Below, in pieces: positions 16,946-25,573 of a DNA stretch of 64,000 bases. The DNA comes from Desulfovibrio desulfuricans (GTDB lineage: Bacteria; Desulfobacterota; Desulfovibrionia; Desulfovibrionales; Desulfovibrionaceae), in the NCBI RefSeq assembly GCF_024460775.1, contig NZ_JANFYZ010000003.1, positions 124,001 through 188,000 on the forward strand, given 5' to 3'. The notes below the pieces were generated by a model, which was not told the origin of the DNA, made no database searches, and saw nothing but the letters and a program-made list of their open reading frames with translations. The translations under genes and the position numbers were made by a program. The first letter of the stretch is position 1. Every line of letters begins with the position of its first letter.

Positions 16946-18210
16946 GCAAGTCCCTGGACGAATTGAAAGCAGCCGCCCTCAAATGCACCCGTTGCGGGCA
17001 GTGCCTCACCATCTGCCCGGTTTACGGCAAGACATACGAAGAATCCAATTCTTCACGCGGCAAGCTTTTTCTGCTGCGTTCTCTGGCGGATGGCACGGTA
17101 AAGCCCACCAAGGAGCTGATGGAACTGGCTGCCCGCTGCACCCTGTGCATGCGCTGCAAGGCCATCTGCCCTTCCGGCGTCAACACTACCGACCTGATCA
17201 TGGCCTTGCGCCGCAAGATGGCGGAAGAAGGCCAGTTGCCAGCCGCAAAGAGTATCGCCTTCAAGGCGGTCACCAAGGGGCGGCTGTTTGATATGGCCCT
17301 GAGCCACGCCAAACCTTTTCAGTCCATACTCTTCAAAAATACTGAAAACGGCGCGGGCAAGGTTTCACGCATTCCCATCCCCGCCGCAGGGCTGAACCTG
17401 CGCCGCGTTGTCCCGGCTCTGGCCGACAAACCGCTGCGCAAGGTCATGCCTGCCGTCAGCAGCCCCAAGGGCTCCGCCCGTGCGCGGGTGGCCTTTTTCC
17501 CCGGCTGCATGCTCAACTATGTCTACGTCAATGCGGGCAAAGCCCTCATAGACGTACTGGTGGCCAACGGCGTCGAAGTGCACCTGCTGGACAACCTTCA
17601 GTGTTGCGGCACGCCGCTGTTTTCATCCGGCGATTTTGACGGCGCAGCCCTGCTGGCTGAAAACAACGCGCGCATCCTTTCGCGCGGCAGCTTTGACGCC
17701 GTCATCACCGGCTGCGCCACCTGCGGTTCGGCCCTGAGCAAGGAATACGGCGAAGTGCTGCAAAACAGCGACGCGCTTTCTGCGTGGGAAGGATTCAAGG
17801 ACAAGGTCTTCGACTTTTCCGACTTTCTCACCAGGCTTGGCCCTATCCCCTATGTGCAGAACGTCCCCCTCAAGGCGACCTATCACGATGCCTGCCACCT
17901 TGTGCGCGGCATGGGCGTATCCAAGCAGCCCCGCAGCCTCATCCGCGCCATACCCGGCCTGCGCTTTGTGGAAATGAGCCGCCCCGATGTCTGCTGCGGT
18001 TGCGCGGGCACGTTCAGCGCCACCCACTACGACCTGTCCCAGCAGATTCTGGCGGATAAAACCAGCGACATTCTGTCCACTGGGGCGGATGTTGTCGCCA
18101 CTGGCTGTTCTGCCTGCAAGATGCAGCTTATCGACGGTTTGAGCCACCGCGGCGCAAACATTCGCGTGCTGCACACTGCCGAACTGCTTGCCAAGGCATA
18201 TGGCCTGTAA
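16942..18210 (+). CDS. GlcF-type iron-sulfur subunit with two CCG domains
   Basis: A 422-residue protein with two [4Fe-4S] motifs at the N-terminus (CTRCGQCLTICP and CTLCMRCKAICP) and two cysteine-rich CCG domains (FFPGCMLNY...CCGTP, then DACHLVRG...CCGCAGTF). It would pass electrons from the flavin subunit to the quinone pool or another carrier. It overlaps the preceding gene by 4 bases, the usual GlcD-GlcF arrangement. The equivalent pair in the Desulfovibrio lactate locus has the same composition. Confidence 0.9.
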   Translation: MSKSLDELKAAALKCTRCGQCLTICPVYGKTYEESNSSRGKLFLLRSLADGTVKPTKELMELAARCTLCMRCKAICPSGVNTTDLIMALRRKMAEEGQLPAAKSIAFKAVTKGRLFDMALSHAKPFQSILFKNTENGAGKVSRIPIPAAGLNLRRVVPALADKPLRKVMPAVSSPKGSARARVAFFPGCMLNYVYVNAGKALIDVLVANGVEVHLLDNLQCCGTPLFSSGDFDGAALLAENNARILSRGSFDAVITGCATCGSALSKEYGEVLQNSDALSAWEGFKDKVFDFSDFLTRLGPIPYVQNVPLKATYHDACHLVRGMGVSKQPRSLIRAIPGLRFVEMSRPDVCCGCAGTFSATHYDLSQQILADKTSDILSTGADVVATGCSACKMQLIDGLSHRGANIRVLHTAELLAKAYGL

Positions 18211-18241
18211 CAAGGGCCATGCCGCGTCCCCTACGCGGTAT

Positions 18242-18303
18242 CCCTTGCGGGCATGCTTGCTGTTTCGATTGAGCCATCTGCACAGCGAGCATGCCCGCAG
18301 GGG
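18242..18303. terminator. Long 22-base-pair hairpin after the glcF-like gene
   Basis: Arms 18242-18263 and 18282-18303 pair over all 22 positions when the two differences are counted as G-U pairs. The core is GCGGGCATGC. The loop is 18 bases. No T-run follows, so it may block 3' decay or act as a weak terminator. Confidence 0.6.
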
Positions 18304-18501
18304 AAACAATATCCAATCAACCGCAGAATATTCATAACACCCTGTTATGTAATTTTTTTGCGGGAATACCGGATCACCCCAATACTTCGCAGCAGGATTC
18401 AACGTTAACTTTCGCAACAGGGCCGAAAACATAGTTAACAAAGCAATCCAGCTTTTAGAAAAAAGATCAACTATTTCAGCATATTGCAGTCATCAATTTT
18501 T

Positions 18502-18517
18502 TGGCATGTTACTTGCT
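18502..18517 (+). promoter_or_regulatory. Sigma-54 (-24/-12) promoter upstream of korA
   Basis: TGGCATGTTACTTGCT differs from the consensus TGGCACG-N4-TTGCW only at the sixth base. The GG and GC elements have exact spacing. It is the best match of the three in the locus. Confidence 0.8.
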
Positions 18518-18733
18518 AAACTACTGACTGCAACTTTTGAATAATGGCAGGAAAATACTCTCTAATATGTTTGTATTTTCCGTATAAAAAGGAAGATCAC
18601 AGCCATACTCACTGCAATCAACGCCGTTATTTGCGGGAAATGAAGTTGCTTTGCACACAGATTAACGCACAAAATGAGCAATGGCAGAATACTGACTGGT
18701 GGCACAACAACGGAAATGAGGTTTAGAAAGTCA

Positions 18734-19861
18734 ATGAAAAAACAAAGCAAGCTCATCCAGGGCAACGCCGCCATAGCCCAAGGCGCGTTCTACGCAGGAG
18801 CGCGGTTCTACGCCGGGTATCCCATCACCCCTTCGTCTGAAATTGCTGAGATCGCCTCGCGCGAGCTCCCCAAGCTTGGGGGGATTTTCATGCAGATGGA
18901 GGACGAACTGGCGAGCATGGGCGCCATTGTGGGGGCATCACTGGCAGGCGTGAAGTCGTTCACCGCCACCAGCGGCCCTGGTTTTTCGCTTATGCAGGAG
19001 AACCTCGGCATGGCGACCATGGGCGAAGTGCCCGTGGTGGTAGTGAACGTGCAACGTTCCGGCCCATCCACAGGCCTTGCCACCAAACCGGCCCAGTCCG
19101 ACATCATGCAGCTGCGCTGGGGGCGGCATGGCGACCAGGAAATTATCGCGCTGACCCCGGCCTCGGTGCAGGAATGCTTTGACCTGACGGTCAAGGCCTT
19201 CAACCTGTCCGAAAAATACCGCGTGCCGGTCATCATGGCCCCGGAAGAAGTCTGCGGACACATGCGTGAAAACATTGTCATTCCTGCCCAGGGTGAAGTG
19301 GAGGTTGTTGACCGCAGCCAGCCCACCTGCGCACCCGCCGACTATAAGCCCTTCTGCTTTGATGAAGGCGCTGTTGCCCCCCTGGCCAGCTATGGCAGCG
19401 ACTATGTTTTCCATGTCACCAGCTCCATGCACGGCGAAAACGGCTTTAGCTGCAATACGCCCGAAAATGCCGGGCGCAGGGTCGCCCAGCTGCATACCAA
19501 GATTGCCAAGGGCCGTGATGAAATCGTCATGACGCGTTACTTCGGTAAAGAAGACTGCGAAACCCTGATCATTACTTCCGGCGTGGTCACCCGTGCGGCC
19601 CGCAGCGCCGCGCAAGAGGCCAATGCCAGCGGCGGCAAGGTTGGCGTTCTCCAGCTGCAAACCCTGTGGCCCTTTGCCGATGTGGAAGTGCGGGAAGCCG
19701 CACGCAAGGCCAAGCGCATTGTTGTTGCTGAAATGAACTATTCCGGCCAGCTGGCCGGAGAAGTGAAAAAGTATGTGCCGGATCCTTCGCTGGTTGTTGG
19801 GGTTAACAGCTACAACGGCAGCATCATGACCCCGGCCCAGATTGCAGCCGCCTTGAAGTAA
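18734..19861 (+). CDS. 2-oxoacid:ferredoxin oxidoreductase alpha subunit (KorA/VorB type)
   Basis: A 375-residue protein from the ATG at 18734 (MKKQSKLIQGNAAIAQGA), the point where family similarity begins; in-frame ATGs at 18674 and 18716 are possible. It contains the pyrimidine-binding domain (YPITPSSEIAE, SFTATSGPGFSLMQE) and the transketolase C-terminal domain. With its partners it converts a 2-oxo acid and CoA to acyl-CoA, CO2 and reduced ferredoxin. The four-gene layout is that of 2-oxoglutarate or branched 2-oxoacid enzymes rather than the single-chain pyruvate enzyme of Desulfovibrio. Confidence 0.9.
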   Translation: MKKQSKLIQGNAAIAQGAFYAGARFYAGYPITPSSEIAEIASRELPKLGGIFMQMEDELASMGAIVGASLAGVKSFTATSGPGFSLMQENLGMATMGEVPVVVVNVQRSGPSTGLATKPAQSDIMQLRWGRHGDQEIIALTPASVQECFDLTVKAFNLSEKYRVPVIMAPEEVCGHMRENIVIPAQGEVEVVDRSQPTCAPADYKPFCFDEGAVAPLASYGSDYVFHVTSSMHGENGFSCNTPENAGRRVAQLHTKIAKGRDEIVMTRYFGKEDCETLIITSGVVTRAARSAAQEANASGGKVGVLQLQTLWPFADVEVREAARKAKRIVVAEMNYSGQLAGEVKKYVPDPSLVVGVNSYNGSIMTPAQIAAALK

Positions 19862-19873
19862 AGGAGAAATACA

Positions 19874-20704
19874 ATGGCACAGGCTATTTCACGCTCGCTT
19901 CTTAACAAAGAGGCACTGCCGCTTATGTGGTGTGCGGGCTGCGGCAACGGCATTGTCCTGAACGCGCTTTTGTGCGCCATGGACGAGCTGAATCTCAAAA
20001 AGGAAGACGTTCTTGTCGTCACCGGCATTGGCTGCTGGGGCAAGGCCGATGACTATATTTCCGCCAATGCCCTGCATACCACGCACGGGCGCGCCCTCAC
20101 CTTCGCCACCGGCGCCAAGGCGGCCAACCCCAATCTCCACGTCATCGTTCTTATGGGCGACGGCGACGGCACCACCATTGGCGGCAACCATCTTATCCAT
20201 ACGGCCCGCCGCAATATGGACCTCACGGCCATCATTGTGAACAACCTGAACTACGGCATGACCGGCGGCCAGTATTCGGCTACCACGCCCAACGGGGCCA
20301 TCACCAGCACGTCTGTTGGCGGCAACCCCGAGCGCGGCTTTGACGTGTGCGACCTGGTGCGCGCGGCGGGAGCCAACTTTGTGGCCCGCGAATCCGTCAC
20401 CAGCGGCATGCGTCTCAAAAACCGCATCGTTGCCGGTATCCAGAAAAAAGGATTTTCGCTTATCGAAGCCATGAGCCCCTGCTCCACCCTGTTCGGCCCC
20501 CGCAACAAGATGAAGCAGCCTGTGGATATGCTGCGCAATCTCAAGGAAAAGGCCGTTTCCCAGGCCAAGTTTGATTCCATCGAGAATGCCGCGGATCTTG
20601 GCTACTTTGTCACCGGCGTCATCGCCGACAAGGATGTTCACGATTTCAACACTCGCTACGAGGCCGAACGTGCGGTGATCACGGCCGCCAAGGGAGGAAA
20701 GTAG
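19874..20704 (+). CDS. 2-oxoacid:ferredoxin oxidoreductase beta subunit (TPP-binding)
   Basis: A 276-residue subunit. The cysteine motif MWCAGCGNG, the thiamine diphosphate motif GDGDGTTIGGNH...NN and the YGMTGGQYSATTP segment are intact. AAAGGAG lies before the ATG. It binds thiamine diphosphate and, with the alpha subunit, forms the active site. The short beta subunit without an own ferredoxin domain is usual for KorB/VorA. It follows korA by 12 bases. Confidence 0.92.
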   Translation: MAQAISRSLLNKEALPLMWCAGCGNGIVLNALLCAMDELNLKKEDVLVVTGIGCWGKADDYISANALHTTHGRALTFATGAKAANPNLHVIVLMGDGDGTTIGGNHLIHTARRNMDLTAIIVNNLNYGMTGGQYSATTPNGAITSTSVGGNPERGFDVCDLVRAAGANFVARESVTSGMRLKNRIVAGIQKKGFSLIEAMSPCSTLFGPRNKMKQPVDMLRNLKEKAVSQAKFDSIENAADLGYFVTGVIADKDVHDFNTRYEAERAVITAAKGGK

Positions 20705-20705
20705 C

Positions 20706-21236
20706 ATGGCCCAGTATGAATTTATCATGGCTGGCACCGGCGGGCAGGGCCTTGTGTTTTGCGCGTCCTTCCTTGCCGAGGCTGCCATTCTGGGTGGCCG
20801 CAACGTGGTGCAGTCCCAGTCGTACGGCATCTCGCAGCGCGGCGGCTTTATCAGCGCCGAAGTGCTGATGGACGATGCGGAAATCCTTTTCCAGCAGGTC
20901 GTCAAACCCAACCTGATCATTGCGCTGAACGAGGTTGTGGGTACCCGCTACGACAAAGCCGTAGCCCCTGTTGTGTACGACACCTCGCTCATGAAACCCC
21001 GCCAGATGAGCAACTGGATCGGCATACCCATGACCGAGATCGCCCACGAGCTGGGCGCGCCCAAATCGGCCAACCTTGCCGGGCTTGGGGCGGCCATGGC
21101 GCTTACCGGGGCGCTGCCGCTGGACACCTTGCTGAGCATCGCCGAGCGCAAGGGCAAACCCGACGTGGCCAAGATTAACATGGAAGTGATCCGGCGGGGC
21201 GCTGCTGCTGCCGAAGCCGCACGGGGGGGAAACTGA
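20706..21236 (+). CDS. 2-oxoacid:ferredoxin oxidoreductase gamma subunit
   Basis: A 176-residue protein with the gamma-subunit signatures GTGGQGLVFCASFLAEAA and SQSYGISQRGGFISAEV, which form the CoA-side domain. It starts one base after the beta stop (spacer G), with AGGGAGG upstream. Its own stop overlaps the next start (TGATG). Domain order alpha-beta-gamma-delta in separate genes matches Kor/Vor complexes. Confidence 0.9.
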   Translation: MAQYEFIMAGTGGQGLVFCASFLAEAAILGGRNVVQSQSYGISQRGGFISAEVLMDDAEILFQQVVKPNLIIALNEVVGTRYDKAVAPVVYDTSLMKPRQMSNWIGIPMTEIAHELGAPKSANLAGLGAAMALTGALPLDTLLSIAERKGKPDVAKINMEVIRRGAAAAEAARGGN

Positions 21237-21460
21237 TGAGCGAGGAAAAGAAAACTTTTGAAGTTTGCGTGGACGCCGTGCTCTGCAAAGGCTGCGGCTA
21301 CTGCAAGGAACTCTGCCCCAAGTCCGTTTACGACTTCGGCACGGAATACAATGCGGCTGGCTACCTCTTTATGACTCCGGTCAATGCGCAGGCCTGCATA
21401 GGCTGCCGCACGTGCATGATGGTCTGCCCCGACTTTGCCATTGAAGTTCTGGAAAAATAA
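21236..21460 (+). CDS. 2-oxoacid:ferredoxin oxidoreductase delta subunit (2[4Fe-4S] ferredoxin)
   Basis: A 74-residue ferredoxin-like subunit with two four-cysteine motifs, CKGCGYCKELCPKS and CIGCRTCMMVCPDF. It collects electrons from the catalytic subunits and passes them to soluble ferredoxin. It overlaps the gamma gene by one base, so it is translationally coupled. Confidence 0.93.
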   Translation: MSEEKKTFEVCVDAVLCKGCGYCKELCPKSVYDFGTEYNAAGYLFMTPVNAQACIGCRTCMMVCPDFAIEVLEK

Positions 21461-21476
21461 CAGGCCGGAGTCTGTC

Positions 21477-22382
21477 ATGGTATACAAAAGCTTTGACGAG
21501 CTTGAAGCAGCTGTGATGCAAAAAGCCCACAAGTGCAAGGTGGCTGTGGTGGAAGCCGCAGACGAACATGTGCTTGAAGCTGTGCGGCACGCTGTTGAAG
21601 TGGGCCTTGTGGAGCCGCTGCTGTTTGGCAAGCGGGAAGATATCGCAGCAAAACTCAAGGCCATAGGCCTGCCGGGCGATGCCTATCCCATTGTTGAAAC
21701 TGCCACGCCGCAGGAATCAGCCACAGGGGCGGGCATGGCGGTCAAGGAAGGCCGGGCCAACTTTATCCTCAAAGGCCTGATCCAGACCGGCGTTCTTCTC
21801 AAGGGACTGTTCAAGGAAGAAACCGGCTTCCGCACCGGGCGGCTGATCTCGCACATGAACATTGTGCAGGTTGCCACCTACCCCAAGCTTCTGGCTCTGT
21901 GCGATGCCGCCATCAACATTGCGCCTTCGCTCGAACAGAAGCGCGACATTATCCAGAACGCGGTGGATGCCCTTGCGCGCATGGGCATTGATAACCCCAA
22001 GGTTGCGGTGCTGGCCTCCGCGGAAACCGTTAATGAAAAAATGCCTGAAAGCGTTGACGCCGCGGCGCTGAAAGAAATGAACAAAAACGGCCAGATCACC
22101 GGCTGCCTGATTGAAGGCCCCATATCCTACGATCTGGCGGTATGCGCGGAATCAGCCGCCACCAAGGGCTACGAAAGCCCCGTTGCTGGCGACGCAGACC
22201 TGCTGGTGTGCCCCAATATTGTCACCGCCAACGTGCTTATCAAGTGCCTGCGCCATACGGCCAACGCACTGACCGCAGGCATCGTGGTGGGCGGCAGGGT
22301 GCCGGTGGTGCTTAATTCCCGCGCGGCAAGCGCTGAAGACAAGTTCAGAACCATGGTTCTTGCGGCCTCTGCCGCGGGGTAG
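21477..22382 (+). CDS. Phosphate acetyl/butyryltransferase family protein
   Basis: A 301-residue protein from the ATG at 21477, with GGAG 7 bases upstream; an earlier in-frame start at 21435 overlaps the ferredoxin gene and lacks a site. The PTA/PTB fold is shown by FILKGLIQTGVLLKGLF, SHMNIVQVATYPKLLALCDAAINIAPSLEQK and CLIEGPISYDLAV. It exchanges CoA for phosphate on an acyl group. Its length and the adjacent butyrate kinase homologue favour a phosphobutyryltransferase type over acetyl-specific Pta. Confidence 0.88.
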   Translation: MVYKSFDELEAAVMQKAHKCKVAVVEAADEHVLEAVRHAVEVGLVEPLLFGKREDIAAKLKAIGLPGDAYPIVETATPQESATGAGMAVKEGRANFILKGLIQTGVLLKGLFKEETGFRTGRLISHMNIVQVATYPKLLALCDAAINIAPSLEQKRDIIQNAVDALARMGIDNPKVAVLASAETVNEKMPESVDAAALKEMNKNGQITGCLIEGPISYDLAVCAESAATKGYESPVAGDADLLVCPNIVTANVLIKCLRHTANALTAGIVVGGRVPVVLNSRAASAEDKFRTMVLAASAAG

Positions 22383-22444
22383 CCAACTGCGGATGGGCTG
22401 CCCTGCCGCTTGCTCCCCTGAGGCAACTGCGCGGCAAGGTTTCA

Positions 22445-22489
22445 GGCTGCCGCGCCGCAATGCAGCTCAGCGCATCAGGCGCGGCAGCC
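22445..22489. repeat. 12-base perfect inverted repeat between ptb- and buk-like genes
   Basis: GGCTGCCGCGCC at 22445-22456 pairs with its exact complement at 22478-22489 around a 21-base loop. No T-run follows and buk is only 43 bases on, so an RNA processing or stability role is more likely than full termination. Confidence 0.5.
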
Positions 22490-22532
22490 CATGACAGCAA
22501 GAGCATTTCACATTGTCCCATAAGGATATGAC

Positions 22533-23609
22533 ATGGCGGAAACCAACTATACCGTTCTTTCCATCAATCCCGGTTCCACCTCGACGCGGATTGCCGTTTA
22601 CAAGAACCATGAGCTTTTGTTCCAGAAAAAAGTGGATCATCCGGCAGAATCCCTGCGCGGTTTTGAGAGCAACGTTGCCCAGTTTCCCATCCGGCTGGAT
22701 GCCATACTGAAGGCGCTGCAAGAAGAGCAGTTTGACCTGCACCAGCTCTCCGCCGTGGCCGGTCGTGGCGGCAAACTGCCCCCGCTGTTGCAGGGCGCGT
22801 ACCTTGTTGATGAAGGCATGCTGGACTTTCTGCGGCACCGCCCCATTGACGACCACGCCTCCAACCTCGGGGCGCTGCTGGCGCACGAAATCGCCAAGCC
22901 GCTGAACATCCCTTCCTACATCTATGACGCCGTGGTGATGGATCAGATGGAAGACATCGCCAAGCTCTCCGGCCTGCCGGAAATTCGCCGCAAGGCCTCG
23001 TGCCATGCCCTCAACATGCGCGCCATGGCCATCAAGGCCGCCGCAAACAAGGGCTGGAAGCTGGCGGACAAAAACATCATCGTCAGCCACATGGGTGCGG
23101 GCATCAGCGCCACGGTCATTCATCAGGGGCGCATGATTGACGTCATCACCGATGAGGAAGGCCCCTACTCGCCCGAACGCTCAGGCGGCCTGCCCAACAG
23201 GCAGCTTATCGACCTGTGCTTTTCGGGCAAGTTTGACCGCCATTCAGCCACGCGGCGCACGCGCGGTCAGGGCGGCCTGATGGCCTACCTTGGCACCAAC
23301 AACGCCCTTGAGGTTGAACGACGCATTGCCGAAGGCGATGAAAAAGCCCGCCTTGTGTACGACGGCATGACCTATCAGGTAGCCAAGCACATTGCCTCGC
23401 TGGCTGCGGTCATCAACGGTCAGGTGGATGTTGTGGTGCTTACCGGCGCATTGGCCAACTCCTCATACATCATTGAACGTGTGATGCCCCGGATACAGTT
23501 CCTCGGCGAGGTCATGGTGCTGCCGGGAGAAAACGAGCTGGAAGCGCTGGCCTACGGAATTTTGCGCGTACTGCGCAAGGAAGAAGGTTTCCATACCTTC
23601 CACGAATAG
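22533..23609 (+). CDS. Butyrate kinase family protein (ASKHA fold)
   Basis: A 358-residue acyl kinase. The phosphate 1 motif is seen in VLSINPGSTSTRIAVYKN, followed by AVAGRGG, the SHMGAGISATVI segment and VVLTGALANSSY. It would convert an acyl phosphate and ADP to a carboxylate and ATP. AAGGA lies 6 bases before the ATG. Together with the preceding transferase it replaces the Pta-AckA pair of the lactate locus. Chain specificity (butyrate, isobutyrate, isovalerate or other) cannot be read from sequence. Confidence 0.9.
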   Translation: MAETNYTVLSINPGSTSTRIAVYKNHELLFQKKVDHPAESLRGFESNVAQFPIRLDAILKALQEEQFDLHQLSAVAGRGGKLPPLLQGAYLVDEGMLDFLRHRPIDDHASNLGALLAHEIAKPLNIPSYIYDAVVMDQMEDIAKLSGLPEIRRKASCHALNMRAMAIKAAANKGWKLADKNIIVSHMGAGISATVIHQGRMIDVITDEEGPYSPERSGGLPNRQLIDLCFSGKFDRHSATRRTRGQGGLMAYLGTNNALEVERRIAEGDEKARLVYDGMTYQVAKHIASLAAVINGQVDVVVLTGALANSSYIIERVMPRIQFLGEVMVLPGENELEALAYGILRVLRKEEGFHTFHE

Positions 23610-23750
23610 TCAGGTGCTACCCGTGTCACTCTGCTTGCCCCAATCCCTGTCATTCAAGCAGACCCTCAGGGGCAGGGCGCATACTGCGCCTTGTCCCTGC
23701 CCGATGATCAGCGGCTTCTGGCAGGTGGTGCATTTCTAACAATACAATAT

Positions 23751-23766
23751 TTAACTTGCGTGTTAA
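23751..23766. promoter_or_regulatory. Candidate activator site (TTAAC-N6-GTTAA)
   Basis: This inverted repeat is 83 bases upstream of the sigma-54 promoter, a normal distance for an enhancer-binding activator. GTTAA(C) words also occur upstream of the other two sigma-54 promoters (15218; 18404 and 18434). Confidence 0.4.
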
Positions 23767-23848
23767 TTTACTTAGCGCAAAAAAAGCACATGTGCGCACG
23801 CTGCATGGCAATTAACTGAAAATAAACAATAATTTTACAAGACAACTA

Positions 23849-23864
23849 TGGCATAAAAATTGCT
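23849..23864 (+). promoter_or_regulatory. Sigma-54 (-24/-12) promoter upstream of the DASS permease
   Basis: TGGCATAAAAATTGCT matches TGGCACG-N4-TTGCW except at positions 6 and 7, with exact spacing. It is 279 bases before the permease ATG. Confidence 0.72.
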
Positions 23865-24142
23865 CAAAGCGGTATCAATAGTAGCGCTCATGAAAGAGCG
23901 CCGTGGATATCTCAAACGCGTTGAGAGCGACTGGTTGTCTGTGTTCGGTCTGCCGCACAATAGAGGATAGCAAGGGCGTTATTGTGTTTGTATCTGATGT
24001 GACACTTAACATATGAAGTAAAGTACATTTTCAGGTTGGGTAAATAGCGCCTCCTTTGCTTTTCCGGCCTGCTCAGGGCTTACAATTTTTCGTCCATTCT
24101 TATGCCCCGAGGCCGTTCCATTTTTTACACAAAGGGAGTGTC

Positions 24143-25573
24143 ATGGCTGAAATCGCTGCTGAAAACAAAGGGAATCTGGTCAAAAACATTCGCCTTGCGG
24201 GGTCTGTTCTTTCCATCATTCTTGGTATCTGGGTCGCCCTGCAAGCGCCGCCGGAAGGCCTGAACGAAAAGACCATGATTGCTCTTGGCATCACCGTGTG
24301 GGCTGTGGGCTGGTGGATTACCGAAATCGTGCCCGAATTTGTCACCGGTTTGATGATGTGTATCTTGTGGTCGGCCTTCAAGTGCGTGCCCTTTAAAACA
24401 GCGTTTGCCACGTTTTCCACCTCCGGCTGGTGGATCATGGTCGGCGCATTCGCCTTGGGCGCAGTGGCTGGCAAAACGGGCCTTTTAAAGCGTATCTCGC
24501 TCTGGGTGCTCAAGCTGTTCCCTGCCAGCTTTGCCGGGCAGGTATGGGGGCTGATTGGTTCGGGCACGGTGATCGGGCCGCTCATTCCCAGCATGAACGC
24601 CAAGGCCACGCTTTCTTCGCCCATTGCCATGGGCATCAGCGATGAACTTGGCATTGAACGCAAGTCCAACGCGGCAAACGGCCTGTTTGGCGCATGCTAT
24701 GTGGGCTTTATCCTCATGGGCCACATGTTCATGAGCGGCTCGTTCAGCCATTATGTGCTGGTGGGCATGCTGCCCGAGGCTTATCGCGGCGTTACGTGGC
24801 TGCAGTGGCTTTTGTGGTCGTTGCCCTATGGCGTGTGCGTTTTCCTCGGCATGGGTCTTTTCATCGTGACCTGCTACAAGCCCAAGGAAAAGGTCAGCCT
24901 GCCCGCAGGCTACAGCAACGCCCAGCTTGAAAAGCTCGGGCCCATGACCCGGAATGAAAAACTGTGCATGGGCGTGCTTATCGTCACGCTGCTTATGTGG
25001 ATGACCGAATCGCTGCACAAGATATCTGCCGGTGAAGTTTCCCTCATGGCCATGTGCGTGCTCATGCTGCTCAAGGTTATGGACAAGAGCGATTTCAAGA
25101 CAGGCATCGACTGGTCGTCCGTTGTTTTCGTGGGCAGCATCCTGAACATGGCCTCGGTTATCCAGTCGCTCAAGGTTGACCGCTGGCTTGGTACGGAGCT
25201 GCAGCCCCTTCTTGCCAACGTGATTTCCGAACCCGCCCTGTTCATTGTGACACTGGTCGTTGTGGCCTCGCTCGTCAAACTGGTTATTGTGTCGCTCACA
25301 TCCGCCTCGGCAATCTTTGTGCTGATTCTTCCGCCTATCATGATTGCCCACGGCATGAACCCCTGGATCGCCTGCATGGTCACTTTTGCCGGCAGCGATA
25401 TCTGGTACCTGAGCTACATGAACTCCATTTACCTTTGCGCCCATTTCGGCACACAGGGCAAAATGGCGCGGCACGGAGCCATGATCAAACTCTCGGCTGC
25501 CTATACCGCCATATGTATAGTGGCCTTTCTTATCAGCATACCTTACTGGAAGATGCTCGGCCTCATAAAATAG
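24143..25573 (+). CDS. DASS/SLC13-family anion permease
   Basis: A 476-residue inner-membrane protein with about 11-13 hydrophobic segments. AAGGGAG precedes the ATG at 24143; an earlier start at 24056 lacks a site. Family features include WWITEIVPEFVTGLMMCILW, the GLIGSGTVIGPLIPSMNAKATLSSPIAMGI helix-hairpin region and the C-terminal repeat VSLTSASAIFVLILPPIMIAHGMNPW. DASS proteins carry di- and tricarboxylates, sulfate or related anions. Its own sigma-54 promoter and the neighbouring activator indicate that it imports the substrate of this locus. The exact substrate is unknown. Confidence 0.87.
   Translation: MAEIAAENKGNLVKNIRLAGSVLSIILGIWVALQAPPEGLNEKTMIALGITVWAVGWWITEIVPEFVTGLMMCILWSAFKCVPFKTAFATFSTSGWWIMVGAFALGAVAGKTGLLKRISLWVLKLFPASFAGQVWGLIGSGTVIGPLIPSMNAKATLSSPIAMGISDELGIERKSNAANGLFGACYVGFILMGHMFMSGSFSHYVLVGMLPEAYRGVTWLQWLLWSLPYGVCVFLGMGLFIVTCYKPKEKVSLPAGYSNAQLEKLGPMTRNEKLCMGVLIVTLLMWMTESLHKISAGEVSLMAMCVLMLLKVMDKSDFKTGIDWSSVVFVGSILNMASVIQSLKVDRWLGTELQPLLANVISEPALFIVTLVVVASLVKLVIVSLTSASAIFVLILPPIMIAHGMNPWIACMVTFAGSDIWYLSYMNSIYLCAHFGTQGKMARHGAMIKLSAAYTAICIVAFLISIPYWKMLGLIK

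Larger units (their letters stand above)
18211..18733. other. Intergenic control region between glcF-like and kor genes
   Basis: It holds a 22-base hairpin (18242-18303), two GTTAAC hexamers at 18404-18409 and 18434-18439, and a sigma-54 promoter at 18502-18517. A leader of roughly 200 bases then precedes korA. No gene is supported. Confidence 0.6.
23610..24142. other. Control region of the DASS permease gene
   Basis: It holds an interrupted palindrome TTAAC-N6-GTTAA (23751-23766), a sigma-54 promoter (23849-23864), and two small hairpins in the leader: GCGCTC/GAGCGC at 23884-23901 and TCTCAA/TTGAGA at 23910-23926. No gene is supported. Confidence 0.6.
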
